The notes under the pieces were generated by a model, which saw nothing but the letters and a program-made list of their open reading frames with translations, was not told the origin of the DNA and searched no databases. A stretch of 37,333 nucleotides of DNA from a virus, in IMG/VR virus record IMGVR_UViG_3300032893_000173, positions 1-37,333 of that record; one strand, given 5' to 3'. This document shows positions 7,016-12,281 of this stretch, piece by piece (within the stretch, counting starts at the first letter, position 1; each line of letters starts with the position of its first letter). The position numbers and the translations under genes are program-made.

Positions 7016-7350
7016 CGCGCTCGGAGGGCGAAGAACTGTTGGTGTGGGAGCTCAAGGCCAACCGCATCCCCTTCGAGCGTGAGGTCCCGGTCTGCGCCGA
7101 TCGCAACTGGCGGTTCGACTTCGTGCTCCCTGACGTGGGCTCCAACCGGCCTCACTGGTTGGCCGTGGAGATCGACGGCGGCGCCTACAGCGGCGGTCAC
7201 CGGCGAGGCGCTGCGGCCGACAGCGAGTGCGAGAAGATGAACCGGGCCGCCATGGACGGCTGGACCGTGCTGCATTTCACGCCGGCCATGGTGCGTGACG
7301 GCCGGGCCATTGTCACAATCAAAGAGACCCTCGGAGGTGAGTGGGCATGA
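7009..7350 (+). CDS. PD-(D/E)XK-fold nuclease (VSR/DUF559-like)
   Basis: The product is 113 residues from GTG 7009; an upstream in-frame GTG at 6970 would add 13 residues but overlap the previous gene more. The fold is indicated by SEGEELLVWELKANRIPFEREV (helix then strand), WRFDFVLPD with the metal-binding Asp, and WLAVEIDGG with the E-x-D metal motif, followed by a histidine-containing helix start (YSGGHRRG) and GWTVLHFT. This order is that of small VSR or DUF559-type nucleases and of phage Holliday-junction-like nucleases. In an operon with ERF it probably processes recombination or replication intermediates. Confidence 0.75.
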   Translation: MVARSEGEELLVWELKANRIPFEREVPVCADRNWRFDFVLPDVGSNRPHWLAVEIDGGAYSGGHRRGAAADSECEKMNRAAMDGWTVLHFTPAMVRDGRAIVTIKETLGGEWA

Positions 7351-7445
7351 CGTTCGAGCGTGCCGTAGGTCTGTTCCTTATCGGTCTGGTGGCCGGCGTG
7401 GGCCTGTTCGTGTTTATGAGCATCATCGGGACCGCCACTCCGTGA
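7347..7445 (+). CDS. 32-residue one-helix membrane microprotein
   Basis: ATG 7347 overlaps the nuclease stop (ATGA). The peptide is a single hydrophobic helix (VGLFLIGLVAGVGLFVFM) flanked by a short N-terminus (MTFERA) and a polar tail. Its stop overlaps the GTG start of the DnaA-like gene. It is one of several such peptides in this genome; function unknown. Confidence 0.55.
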   Translation: MTFERAVGLFLIGLVAGVGLFVFMSIIGTATP

Positions 7446-7762
7446 ACCGACTCCCGACCCCCAACGATGCACTCGCCGCGGTCCGCTACGTGGTGGGCGT
7501 CGACCCCATGGTGAAGAACCGCCGGCCCGTGGTGATCCGAGCTCGCCGGCTGCTGATCCACGCGCTGCACGAGATCCTTGGCCTGGGCCCCACCGAGATC
7601 GGCCGGCTGCTCGACCAGAACCACGCGACCATCCACCACCACCTCCAGGTGCCCTACGAGTACGACGTGATGCAGCTCGTGATTCAGAGAATGTCCGACG
7701 TGCTCACCGACGAGCACCGGAGGCTCCAGCAAGAAAGGGCAACGGAATGGCTGATGCGGTGA
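7442..7762 (+). CDS. DnaA domain IV-like DNA-binding protein
   Basis: The product is 106 residues from GTG 7442 (GTGA overlap with the previous stop). Residues ~25-65 match the DnaA C-terminal domain: RARRLLIHALHEILGLGPTEIG, then NHATIHHHLQ, which corresponds to the basic loop, helix-turn-helix and signature helix (D-H-S-T-V/I consensus) that reads DnaA boxes. The ATPase domain of DnaA is absent, so it should bind DNA without driving origin opening by itself. It could target host or phage origins, compete with host DnaA, or act as a repressor. It overlaps the next gene by 16 nt. Confidence 0.7.
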   Translation: MNRLPTPNDALAAVRYVVGVDPMVKNRRPVVIRARRLLIHALHEILGLGPTEIGRLLDQNHATIHHHLQVPYEYDVMQLVIQRMSDVLTDEHRRLQQERATEWLMR

Positions 7763-8052
7763 TCCAAGACGACCTGTTCTCCCAGCCGCCGGCCGTGGCG
7801 GCCGAGACCTCGAAGGCTGCCGCGGAGCAGATCGTCCCCAACGTGGCCTCTCTGCGCCGGGCGGTCTACGACTTCTTGCGCATCCCGGCGACCGACGAAG
7901 AAATCGCGCACGGGCTCGCGCTCAATCCGTCGACGGCCCGGCCTCGACGTGTCGAGCTCGTGGCGGCGGGTCTGGTGCGTGACTCGGGCACCCGGCGCCG
8001 CACGGTGTCGGGCCGCCAGGCGATCGTGTGGGAGCGCTCTCCCGAGCTCTGA
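7747..8052 (+). CDS. Winged helix-turn-helix DNA-binding protein
   Basis: The protein has 101 residues. After a flexible N-terminus, residues ~32-95 form a winged helix: ASLRRAVYDFLR, then TDEEIAHGLALN, then STARPRRVELVAAGLV (recognition helix), and a wing DSGTRRRTVSGRQAIVW. The pattern T-A-x-P-R-R-x-E-L followed by G-L-V-x-D-S-G-x-R is common in small phage wHTH proteins found in replication modules. It is the last gene of the plus-strand early operon, facing the minus operon. It could be a replication initiator or the regulator of the dyad sites near 10.5-10.8 kb. Confidence 0.75.
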   Translation: MADAVIQDDLFSQPPAVAAETSKAAAEQIVPNVASLRRAVYDFLRIPATDEEIAHGLALNPSTARPRRVELVAAGLVRDSGTRRRTVSGRQAIVWERSPEL

Positions 8053-8053
8053 G

Positions 8054-8146
8054 CGCCCACCCCGGTAGCGAACCGGGTGCGATCCTCTCGTGGGCGGGTG
8101 TGCGTACCCGTTGACCTTTCGGCCCCCGGGCATTTTTTCGGTTCCG
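8054..8146. terminator. Nested hairpin and T-run between convergent operons
   Basis: CGCCCAC (8054-8060) pairs with GTGGGCG (8090-8096), enclosing a second perfect stem CCCGGT/ACCGGG (8061-8066 with 8072-8077). A run of six T follows GCCCCCGGGCA at about 8134-8139. The position between two convergent operons supports termination, although the T-run is not adjacent to the nested stem. Confidence 0.4.
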
Positions 8147-8551
8147 TCAGACGTACTCTTGCGCTTCGGGCACTCGGGCGACGACCGCCAGCAGTGCCCG
8201 GGCCTCGCCCATCGCGAGCCGTACACTCTGGCGCGTGTTCCGTCGATACTGACCGGCAGCGGTTCGTATCTCGTCGGCCGCCACAGTCGCCAACTTGGTG
8301 ACGGCCCGCGCCTCGTGCGGAGTCAGGCCGGCCCGGCCGCCGGGCACCCACTCGCCGGCCACGGCCACCACTTCGGTAATGCGCTTGAGTTCGGGCGCCC
8401 AGCTCCCGGGCCCGTCGAGCGGCATTGTGCGGCCGTCGGCACCGATGCCTGCCAGCAACCGGCCGGCGGTCTCTTGCGCCTCGTCGGGCGCGAGCGCCTC
8501 GACGGTCCCCACGAGCTCGACGCGGTACGTGCGGATGATCTGCTCTGACAC
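8147..8551 (-). CDS. Hypothetical protein of the minus-strand operon
   Basis: The product is 134 residues from GTG 8551, preceded by an RBS (ACAGGAGGA). The start has beta character (SEQIIRTYRVELVGTVEALAPDEAQETAGRLL), reminiscent of small proteins with a strand-helix repeat. Residues ~75-125 are helical and basic (TPHEARAVTKLATVAADEIR, then NTRQSVRLAMGEARALL). No family is recognised. It is the last gene of the minus operon and faces the wHTH gene. Confidence 0.7.
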   Translation of the reverse strand: MSEQIIRTYRVELVGTVEALAPDEAQETAGRLLAGIGADGRTMPLDGPGSWAPELKRITEVVAVAGEWVPGGRAGLTPHEARAVTKLATVAADEIRTAAGQYRRNTRQSVRLAMGEARALLAVVARVPEAQEYV

Positions 8552-8649
8552 TTGGGGTCCTCCTGTCCTTCTGCGGGTCGCGCCGGCCGATCTGACCGGC
8601 GGCCCCTCGGGCGGCCGAGCTCGTGGGGACTCGGGCGCCCTGGGGGCAA

Positions 8650-8787
8650 TCAGCCGAGGACGTACAGCGCCACCACGACGGCCAGGCAGGCCAGCATGAG
8701 GCCGGCGGCCCGGCCGAGGTTCGCCACGACCTCACACCATTCCTCGTGCGTCAGGCCGGCGAGCTCCCGGCGTAGGCGCCGCCTCAC
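8650..8787 (-). CDS. 45-residue one-helix membrane microprotein
   Basis: GTG 8787 overlaps the stop of the upstream gene by four bases (GTGA). The peptide has a basic start (RRRLRREL), a polar stretch (THEEWCEVVANLG) and a C-terminal hydrophobic helix (GLMLACLAVVVALYVLG), predicting a tail-anchored membrane protein. A longer frame to 8982 would be antisense-like and proline/arginine-rich, so I prefer the short form. Function unknown. Confidence 0.55.
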   Translation of the reverse strand: MRRRLRRELAGLTHEEWCEVVANLGRAAGLMLACLAVVVALYVLG

Positions 8788-9047
8788 TGGTCGTCCCCGA
8801 TCGGCTCCAGGCCGTCGAGCGCTACCAGGACGTGCGACACGAAGGACGTACGCTCCAGCAGGCCAACGGGAATGTCCGTGCGCACGTCGGCGCCGGGCAC
8901 GATGTAGCCGCGCTGGTCGGGGTCCAGTCGGACGATGTATCCCGAGCGGCGGCGGCGGTCGTCGGTGAGCCACGACCCCCACCCCACCAGGGTCCCGGTG
9001 CCGTTGCCGAAGCTCACGCGCTGGCCGTGGGCCAGTTCTCGTGCCAT
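8784..9047 (-). CDS. Small beta-rich hypothetical protein
   Basis: The product is 87 residues from ATG 9047, with a strong RBS in the repeated leader GAACAGGAGG. The sequence (GQRVSFGNGTGTLVGWG, then SGYIVRLDPDQRGYIV, then VSHVLVALDGLEPIG) suggests a small beta-barrel, KOW- or SH3-like, as in some phage inhibitor or DNA-mimic proteins. No family is assigned. It belongs to the minus operon and is coupled to the downstream membrane microprotein. Confidence 0.7.
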   Translation of the reverse strand: MARELAHGQRVSFGNGTGTLVGWGSWLTDDRRRRSGYIVRLDPDQRGYIVPGADVRTDIPVGLLERTSFVSHVLVALDGLEPIGDDQ

Positions 9048-9142
9048 GAGTGAATCCTCCTGTTCTTGTTCCGGCCCTGTTGCCGGCGGCCGGGTCCCTG
9101 TTGCCAGGTGGCCCGCCCGTTGACCTCAGGGACGCGGCCGGC

Positions 9143-9703
9143 TCACATGGTGCGCCGGTGCCCGGCCACGCGTGCCGGCCGACGCTCGACCGGCACGCGT
9201 GCGCCGCAGTAGAAACAAGGCACGTCGTCGGGCGACCAGGTGCGATCAGGCACGGACAGGGTCTCGACGGACGGCCGCGCCTGGTAGAGCTCGTCGTCGT
9301 CGTCGTCGTCGTGGTCGAGCAGCTCGGAGAATCGGGCCCTCATGTCGTCGTGCCCGGCCGTCGTCCTGGTCTCGTTCCAGTGTTCGCCGGCCCGGCGCAC
9401 CCATGCGCGCTCGGACTCGTCGGCCCGGCGGTCGAGCTCCCATCCACAGGTGCACGACGCCCGGCGGCCATCGTCGTCGAATTGCCAGGTGTGGCGCTCG
9501 GTGGCGCCGGCGTGGTCGGCCAGTCGGGCCCGAGCCGAGTCGATCTGGGCCCGGTGCTCGTCGTCGGCGGCCAGCTCGGCCGGCGTGCTCGGGCGTGCCG
9601 ACTGGAACAGGCTCGCCGCGGCGACGGTCGCACCGTCGGCCGTTGCGTACACGAGCTCGTCGCCGGCCGGGTCGCCCACGTCGAACAATGAATCCTGATG
9701 CAT
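9143..9703 (-). CDS. Hypothetical protein with cysteine pairs and poly-Asp tract
   Basis: ATG 9703 is chosen because AGGAGG lies upstream in the leader GAACAGGAGG; the open frame upstream to 9808 lacks an RBS and overlaps the previous gene. The product has 186 residues. It has an acidic Ala-rich N-terminal half, then RASCTCGWELD and, near the C-terminus, VPCFYCGARVPVE. The C-x-C and C-x-x-C pairs could form a zinc site. Between them lies a run of Asp residues encoded by a TCG/GTC triplet repeat. A metal-stabilised early protein is possible; no family is recognised. Confidence 0.65.
   Translation of the reverse strand: MHQDSLFDVGDPAGDELVYATADGATVAAASLFQSARPSTPAELAADDEHRAQIDSARARLADHAGATERHTWQFDDDGRRASCTCGWELDRRADESERAWVRRAGEHWNETRTTAGHDDMRARFSELLDHDDDDDDELYQARPSVETLSVPDRTWSPDDVPCFYCGARVPVERRPARVAGHRRTM
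9291..9312. repeat. TCG trinucleotide repeat encoding poly-Asp
   Basis: About seven tandem TCG units on the plus strand (GAC on the coding minus strand) encode the Asp run in the 9143-9703 gene. Such tracts are prone to slippage in whole codons. Confidence 0.8.
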
Positions 9704-9722
9704 CACGCTGTATCCCTCCTGT

Positions 9723-10280
9723 TCAAAACGCCGGTAGGTCCGGCACGGTCGAGAGTCGCTCCGTTTCGATGGCCCAGGCCTCGACGGCCCGAGCGTCGAA
9801 GATGTCACGTCCCGACAGTGTGGTCGCCGGGGCGGGGAACGGAACCGGAAGCTGCCCGCGGCGAGTCCTGGCGCGCCACTGGGCGACTGCGTTCGTGGTC
9901 ACTCCGAGCCATTCGGCGACCTCGGACGGCCCGAGCAGGTCGGCCAGCGTCGGCTCGGAGTCGTCGTAGAGCTCGTGCCGGCGGCCGTCCTGTAGGGCCA
10001 TGACGGCTCGCACGAGGCCATCCCAGAAGGTCTCAACGTCAAGGCCCATGTTCGCGGCGACCTGGTCGGGAGCGAACCCGCGGTGCGCATCGCACAGGTG
10101 CCGGCGGATGAATCGGCGCGTCCTGTCGTCGGCCAGGTAGTACGCGTCCCATTCGCCCGAGCTCGTGCCGGCACGCTCGGCCGTCGACGGGGCCGGTGGC
10201 AGTTCCAGGTACGTCCCGCCCATGTACGTGTCGAGCAGGTCGACGCGCTCGGCCGCCGTGGTGACGTGAAGGTCGGCCAT
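9723..10280 (-). CDS. Hypothetical protein with C-terminal MerR/excisionase-type HTH
   Basis: The product is 185 residues from ATG 10280. Residues ~1-105 are helical and acidic with no recognised family (HLCDAHRGFAPDQVAANMGL looks like an additional small helical motif). Residues ~110-175 resemble a MerR/AlpA/excisionase helix-turn-helix: DLLGPSEVAEWLGVTTNAVAQW, then RTRRGQLPVPFPAP, then IFDARAVEAWA, the usual helix-turn-helix then wing then helix order. The start overlaps the upstream stop by one base. It is a candidate regulator of its own operon, whose promoter carries a dyad site. Confidence 0.75.
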   Translation of the reverse strand: MADLHVTTAAERVDLLDTYMGGTYLELPPAPSTAERAGTSSGEWDAYYLADDRTRRFIRRHLCDAHRGFAPDQVAANMGLDVETFWDGLVRAVMALQDGRRHELYDDSEPTLADLLGPSEVAEWLGVTTNAVAQWRARTRRGQLPVPFPAPATTLSGRDIFDARAVEAWAIETERLSTVPDLPAF

Positions 10281-10486
10281 CAGATCCGCGCTCCGTTGAA
10301 GATGTCGTGCTCGTGGTCCGCCCAGCTGCGGCAGGTCGAGCAGGTGCGCCGGTCGCCGGCCGCCAGGTAGCCGAAGGACTCAAGCGTGTCCTCGAGGCCA
10401 ACTGCGATGTCGGCCCGGTCGGCCAGGTCGGCGCGGTCGAGCAGCTCGACGAGCCGGGCCGCTTCGGTGGGGTCCATGTATGTCAT
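10280..10486 (-). CDS. Small leaderless protein with C-x-x-C, first gene of minus operon
   Basis: The start ATG 10486 is chosen because a promoter (TTGACA-N16-GACAAT) ends seven bases before it. The longer frame to 10564 would run through that promoter. The 68-residue product is acidic and helical (PTEAARLVELLDRADLADRADI), with RTCSTCRSWADHEHDIF near the C-terminus containing C-x-x-C and two histidines, a possible zinc site. No family is recognised. It is read without a Shine-Dalgarno sequence. Confidence 0.65.
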   Translation of the reverse strand: MTYMDPTEAARLVELLDRADLADRADIAVGLEDTLESFGYLAAGDRRTCSTCRSWADHEHDIFNGARI

Positions 10487-10521
10487 GGTCTGCATTGTCT
10501 TTATGCAGGTCAGGGTGTCAA
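10487..10521 (-). promoter_or_regulatory. Leaderless promoter of the minus-strand operon
   Basis: Reading the minus strand: TTGACA (10521-10516), 16 bp, GACAAT (10499-10494), seven bases GCAGACC, then ATG 10486. The geometry is identical to the plus-strand leaderless promoters. The -35 box lies inside a 20-bp dyad (10515-10534), so repression by a dyad-binding protein is plausible. Confidence 0.7.
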
Positions 10522-10534
10522 GGTGCCGTGACAG
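10515..10534. promoter_or_regulatory. Dyad operator-like site O1
   Basis: GTGTCAAG-N4-CGTGACAG is a 20-bp imperfect inverted repeat that overlaps the -35 box of the minus operon promoter. It matches O2 and O3 in half-site sequence and in the 4-bp gap. Confidence 0.5.
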
Positions 10535-10658
10535 TGAACGCAGGATCGTTGCGCGAGGTTGCACGGATCGTGCGTCCCAGAGCCCGGCCGGCGCAACGGA
10601 TCGGCATTACCACGACGGCCGGTTGTCCACGCGCCACGAGCTCCCGACGACGGCGATC

Positions 10659-10678
10659 CTGTCATGCGTCCGTGACGG
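10659..10678. promoter_or_regulatory. Dyad operator-like site O2
   Basis: CTGTCATG-N4-CGTGACGG. The two halves are near-perfect inverted repeats (6 of 8 bases) and identical to both halves of O3. Confidence 0.55.
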
Positions 10679-10765
10679 TCCAGGCCAGCACCACCACCAG
10701 AGGCCGGCGCCACCTGGTCGAGCCCTACCGCCATCAGGCACCCGGCCGGCGGCCGTCCGTCCTGG

Positions 10766-11194
10766 TCAGACCATGGGGACTGTCATGGTGGCGTGACGGC
10801 TCTGGAGGCTCCCTCCCTCCCTCGGCTGGCGATGGGATGGGACCAGACCGTCACACCGGGGCCATCGACCGGTCGCATAGTCCCTGGTCAGAGGCTTGCG
10901 CCGGGCCCATTTGGCCCACCCAGCCAGGAGCAGTTGAAGCTGAGGCGTCATCCACCCACACGTTTCAGAAATTTTCGGGAGGGTGGCGAGCTCCCTGGCC
11001 TCGAGTTCCCGGGTTTCATGCGGCGCAGGAGCGCAGCCGCAGGCGAGCATCCGAGCATCAGGGCGCCAGCCCTGTGCCTTTCCTGCCTGGCGGCATAGAT
11101 CTGAGAAGGGGTTAGCGGCCTCGGGCCCAAGAAAATGATCCACGCGCTCGCAGAGCCTCAGCCGGGCCAACCCCTCGGGCACCTTGATTCCCAT
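10766..11194 (-). CDS. Doubtful 142-residue ORF in the gene-poor region
   Basis: An uninterrupted minus-strand frame reads MGIKVPEGLARLRL at the start and contains QLLLAGWAKWARRK. It has no RBS or leaderless promoter at the expected distance, uses AT-ending codons more often than neighbouring genes, and overlaps dyad site O3. It could be a real accessory gene with foreign codon use, a decayed gene or a chance frame. Nothing in it is recognised. Confidence 0.25.
   Translation of the reverse strand: MGIKVPEGLARLRLCERVDHFLGPEAANPFSDLCRQAGKAQGWRPDARMLACGCAPAPHETRELEARELATLPKISETCGWMTPQLQLLLAGWAKWARRKPLTRDYATGRWPRCDGLVPSHRQPREGGSLQSRHATMTVPMV
10780..10799. promoter_or_regulatory. Dyad operator-like site O3
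   Basis: CTGTCATG-N4-CGTGACGG, identical in both half-sites to O2 and 121 bp away from it. An additional lone half-site (CCGTCACA) lies near 10847. Confidence 0.55.
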
Positions 11195-11230
11195 CTCTGG
11201 GACAGCCCTAAGCGAACGCCCTCTTTAGCC
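10800..11230. other. Gene-poor stretch, no clear feature
   Basis: Apart from the doubtful minus-strand frame, I see only minor elements: a 10-bp palindrome CGACCGGTCG (10866-10875), a small hairpin GGGCC/GGCCC (10903-10917), another CAGGGC/GCCCTG (11059-11074), and a short AT-rich patch near 10970-10978. No tRNA, attachment site or repeated iteron array could be recognised. Confidence 0.5.
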
Positions 11231-11235
11231 AGGGT

Positions 11236-11247
11236 ACGAGCACTCGT
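11236..11247. promoter_or_regulatory. Palindrome upstream of the 11272 promoter
   Basis: ACGAG-CA-CTCGT is a perfect 5-bp inverted repeat with a 2-bp gap, located 25 bp upstream of the -35 box at 11272. It may be an activator or repressor site. Confidence 0.35.
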
Positions 11248-11248
11248 G

Positions 11249-11325
11249 TGCTTGAATCCTGCGGAATAGGGTTGCATTCTGCGCCTTCCGTGTTAGGATG
11301 TCAATGCTTGAATCCGCTGAATATG
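11249..11325. repeat. Direct repeat pair flanking a promoter
   Basis: TGCTTGAATCC occurs at 11249-11259 and 11305-11315, and each copy is followed by a similar ten bases (GCGGAATAGG after an extra T, and GCTGAATATG). The copies bracket the promoter at 11272-11299, and the second lies in the first transcribed bases. Confidence 0.55.
11272..11299 (+). promoter_or_regulatory. Promoter driving the structured RNA region
   Basis: TTGCAT (11272-11277), 16 bp, TAGGAT (11294-11299). Transcription should start near 11306, 18 bases before a long RNA stem. No convincing gene follows; the ATG-led frame 11298-11510 has unusual composition. Confidence 0.5.
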
Positions 11326-11371
11326 TAACGGCCCGGTGCTCCTACCCCTGGAGTGCCGGGTCGTTGCGCGT
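11306..11371 (+). ncRNA. Candidate structured RNA with 19-bp uninterrupted stem
   Basis: Bases 11324-11342 pair without a gap with 11350-11368, closing a 7-nt loop (UACCCCU). There are 14 Watson-Crick and five G-U pairs (11324-11368, 11326-11366, 11331-11361, 11337-11355, 11338-11354). On the opposite strand those five would be C-A mismatches, so the structure favours a plus-strand RNA, in line with the promoter at 11272-11299. It resembles no RNA family I know. It could be a small RNA, a 5' regulatory leader or a processing site. The 3' end is unknown, and the span may extend through the shorter CCGGG/CCCGG stem at 11372-11394. Confidence 0.55.
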
Positions 11372-11379
11372 CCGGGGGG

Positions 11380-11408
11380 TTGTCTTTCGCCCGGCCTTCC
11401 CTTACACT
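11380..11408 (+). promoter_or_regulatory. Promoter for a short RNA starting at a hairpin
   Basis: TTGTCT (11380-11385), 17 bp, TACACT (11403-11408), the same -10 hexamer as the 5325 and 11507 promoters. The expected start, seven bases downstream (11415), is the first base of a perfect 7-bp hairpin. No start codon follows. Confidence 0.45.
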
Positions 11409-11414
11409 GACCTC

Positions 11415-11506
11415 GACCGAGCCGCCTCGGTCTGCATGGTTGGTCGGGGGTCCCGGTTCACCTCCTGTTCTTCGGTGCGGCGCCAACGCACTCGGGCCGG
11501 GGCCCC
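11415..11506 (+). ncRNA. Candidate small RNA with anti-Shine-Dalgarno segment
   Basis: The inferred transcript begins with GACCGAG-CCGC-CTCGGTC (11415-11432), a perfect 7-bp stem with a tetraloop. It then carries CACCTCCTGTTC (11459-11470) in an apparently unpaired stretch, followed by a GTGCG/CGCAC stem (11475-11491) and a GC-rich end just before the next promoter. The 12-base segment is perfectly complementary to the leader and RBS of the 6456 gene (6438-6449). It is complementary over at least ten bases (GAACAGGAGG) to the leaders of the minus-strand genes starting at 9047 and 9703. Regulation of those genes by base pairing is a hypothesis. Alternatively the segment is the relic of a minus-strand RBS. 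Confidence 0.4.
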
Positions 11507-11542
11507 TTGACCATGCACCCCTGATGCATTACACTGGGATGC
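11507..11542 (+). promoter_or_regulatory. Leaderless promoter for the 11543 operon
   Basis: TTGACC (11507-11512), 17 bp, TACACT (11530-11535), seven bases GGGATGC, then GTG 11543 and ATG 11546. It is nearly identical to the promoter before 5360. Confidence 0.75.
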
Positions 11543-11878
11543 GTGATGCTCGGATTGGCGCTTCGACTCGGACTGGCCGCACCGCTGCCCTTCATGGTGC
11601 ACCACCAGGCCCCCGCGCCGCCGCCAGCCGCCATCCGCGTCGAGCTCCCGGCCGTGGCCACGGCACCCCCGACGGCCACCACCACCACCACCACGACCAC
11701 GGCCCCCGCCAAGTGCTCGCTCACCTGGACCCTGGTCTCGCCCTACTCGTTCGGCAACGCTGACGGCGAGCTCGCCCCGCCCGGCACCACCGGGACGTGG
11801 TCGGTCCCCTGCTCGGCCGTTCCCGCCACCGAGGCGCCCTTCCCCTCCGACACCGTGTTCGACGTGGAACATGACTGA
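11543..11878 (+). CDS. Secreted or membrane-anchored Thr/Pro-rich small protein
   Basis: The product is 111 residues from GTG 11543 (or ATG 11546), read leaderless. The N-terminus is hydrophobic (LGLALRLGLAAPLPF), like a signal peptide or anchor. A Pro/Ala/Thr-rich linker contains eight consecutive threonines encoded by an ACC triplet repeat. The last ~55 residues hold two cysteines (KCSLTWTLVSPYSFGNADGE, then WSVPCSAVP), perhaps a small disulfide-bonded beta domain outside the cell. A superinfection-exclusion or surface role is possible but not shown. It overlaps the HNH gene by 8 nt. Confidence 0.6.
   Translation: MMLGLALRLGLAAPLPFMVHHQAPAPPPAAIRVELPAVATAPPTATTTTTTTTAPAKCSLTWTLVSPYSFGNADGELAPPGTTGTWSVPCSAVPATEAPFPSDTVFDVEHD
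11677..11700. repeat. ACC trinucleotide repeat encoding poly-Thr
   Basis: Tandem ACC codons with one CG-containing interruption encode eight threonines in the linker of the 11543-11878 product. It can change length in whole codons by slippage. Confidence 0.75.
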
Positions 11879-12281
11879 CGCTGAGCGGTTTTGGTCCCGC
11901 ATCGTGGTGCGACCCTCCGGTTGCTGGGAGTGGCAGGGTTCTAAGAACGGCAAGGGCTATGGGTTCTTTCGTATCTGGGGCAAACAACGGCAACCTCACC
12001 GGGTTGCGTATGAGGTCTTTGTCGGACCCATCCCAGAGGGGTTCCACATAGACCACCTGTGCCGCAATCCTCCATGCTGTAACCCCGACCATCTGGAGCC
12101 GGTTACACCCAGAGAGAACGTGATGCGTGGTGAGGGGTTTGGCAGGGTGAACGCAGAGAAGGTGTCATGCCCAAGGGGTCATCCTTATGACGCCGTATCT
12201 ATTGACGGTGACCGTAGGTGCCGTCGATGTGATGCAGCGAACGCCAGGCGACGGTGGCACGCCAAGAAGGAGGCTTCGTGA
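11871..12281 (+). CDS. HNH endonuclease
   Basis: The product is 136 residues from ATG 11871. It opens with ERFWSRI, then CWEWQGSKNGKGYG (common N-terminal motif of phage HNH homing-type nucleases), QPHRVAYEVFVG, then the HNH core HIDHLCRNPPCCNPDHLEPV with catalytic H-I-D-H and a final N-x-D-H-L. A second Cys cluster (CPRGHPYD, then RRCRRCDAANARRR) is the usual C-terminal zinc finger. Free-standing HNH genes of this type are mobile elements that nick DNA. It lies at the head of the mosaic gene cluster and may have helped spread it. Its last codons (K-K-E) carry the AAGGAGG RBS of the next gene. Confidence 0.88.
   Translation: MTDAERFWSRIVVRPSGCWEWQGSKNGKGYGFFRIWGKQRQPHRVAYEVFVGPIPEGFHIDHLCRNPPCCNPDHLEPVTPRENVMRGEGFGRVNAEKVSCPRGHPYDAVSIDGDRRCRRCDAANARRRWHAKKEAS

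Noticed and set aside
10966-11020. Possible tRNA or attachment site near the TTCCCGGG segment
   Set aside because: No cloverleaf with paired acceptor, D, anticodon and T arms could be built, and no integrase gene exists in the window.
10480-11115. 211-codon plus-strand frame across the gene-poor region
   Set aside because: It runs through the minus operon promoter and all three dyad sites and reads as low-quality Arg/Ser/Pro sequence.
11298-11510. 70-codon plus-strand frame in the RNA region
   Set aside because: The start lies inside the -10 box, the sequence is Ser/Arg-rich without pattern, and the G-U-rich stem explains the base pattern better.
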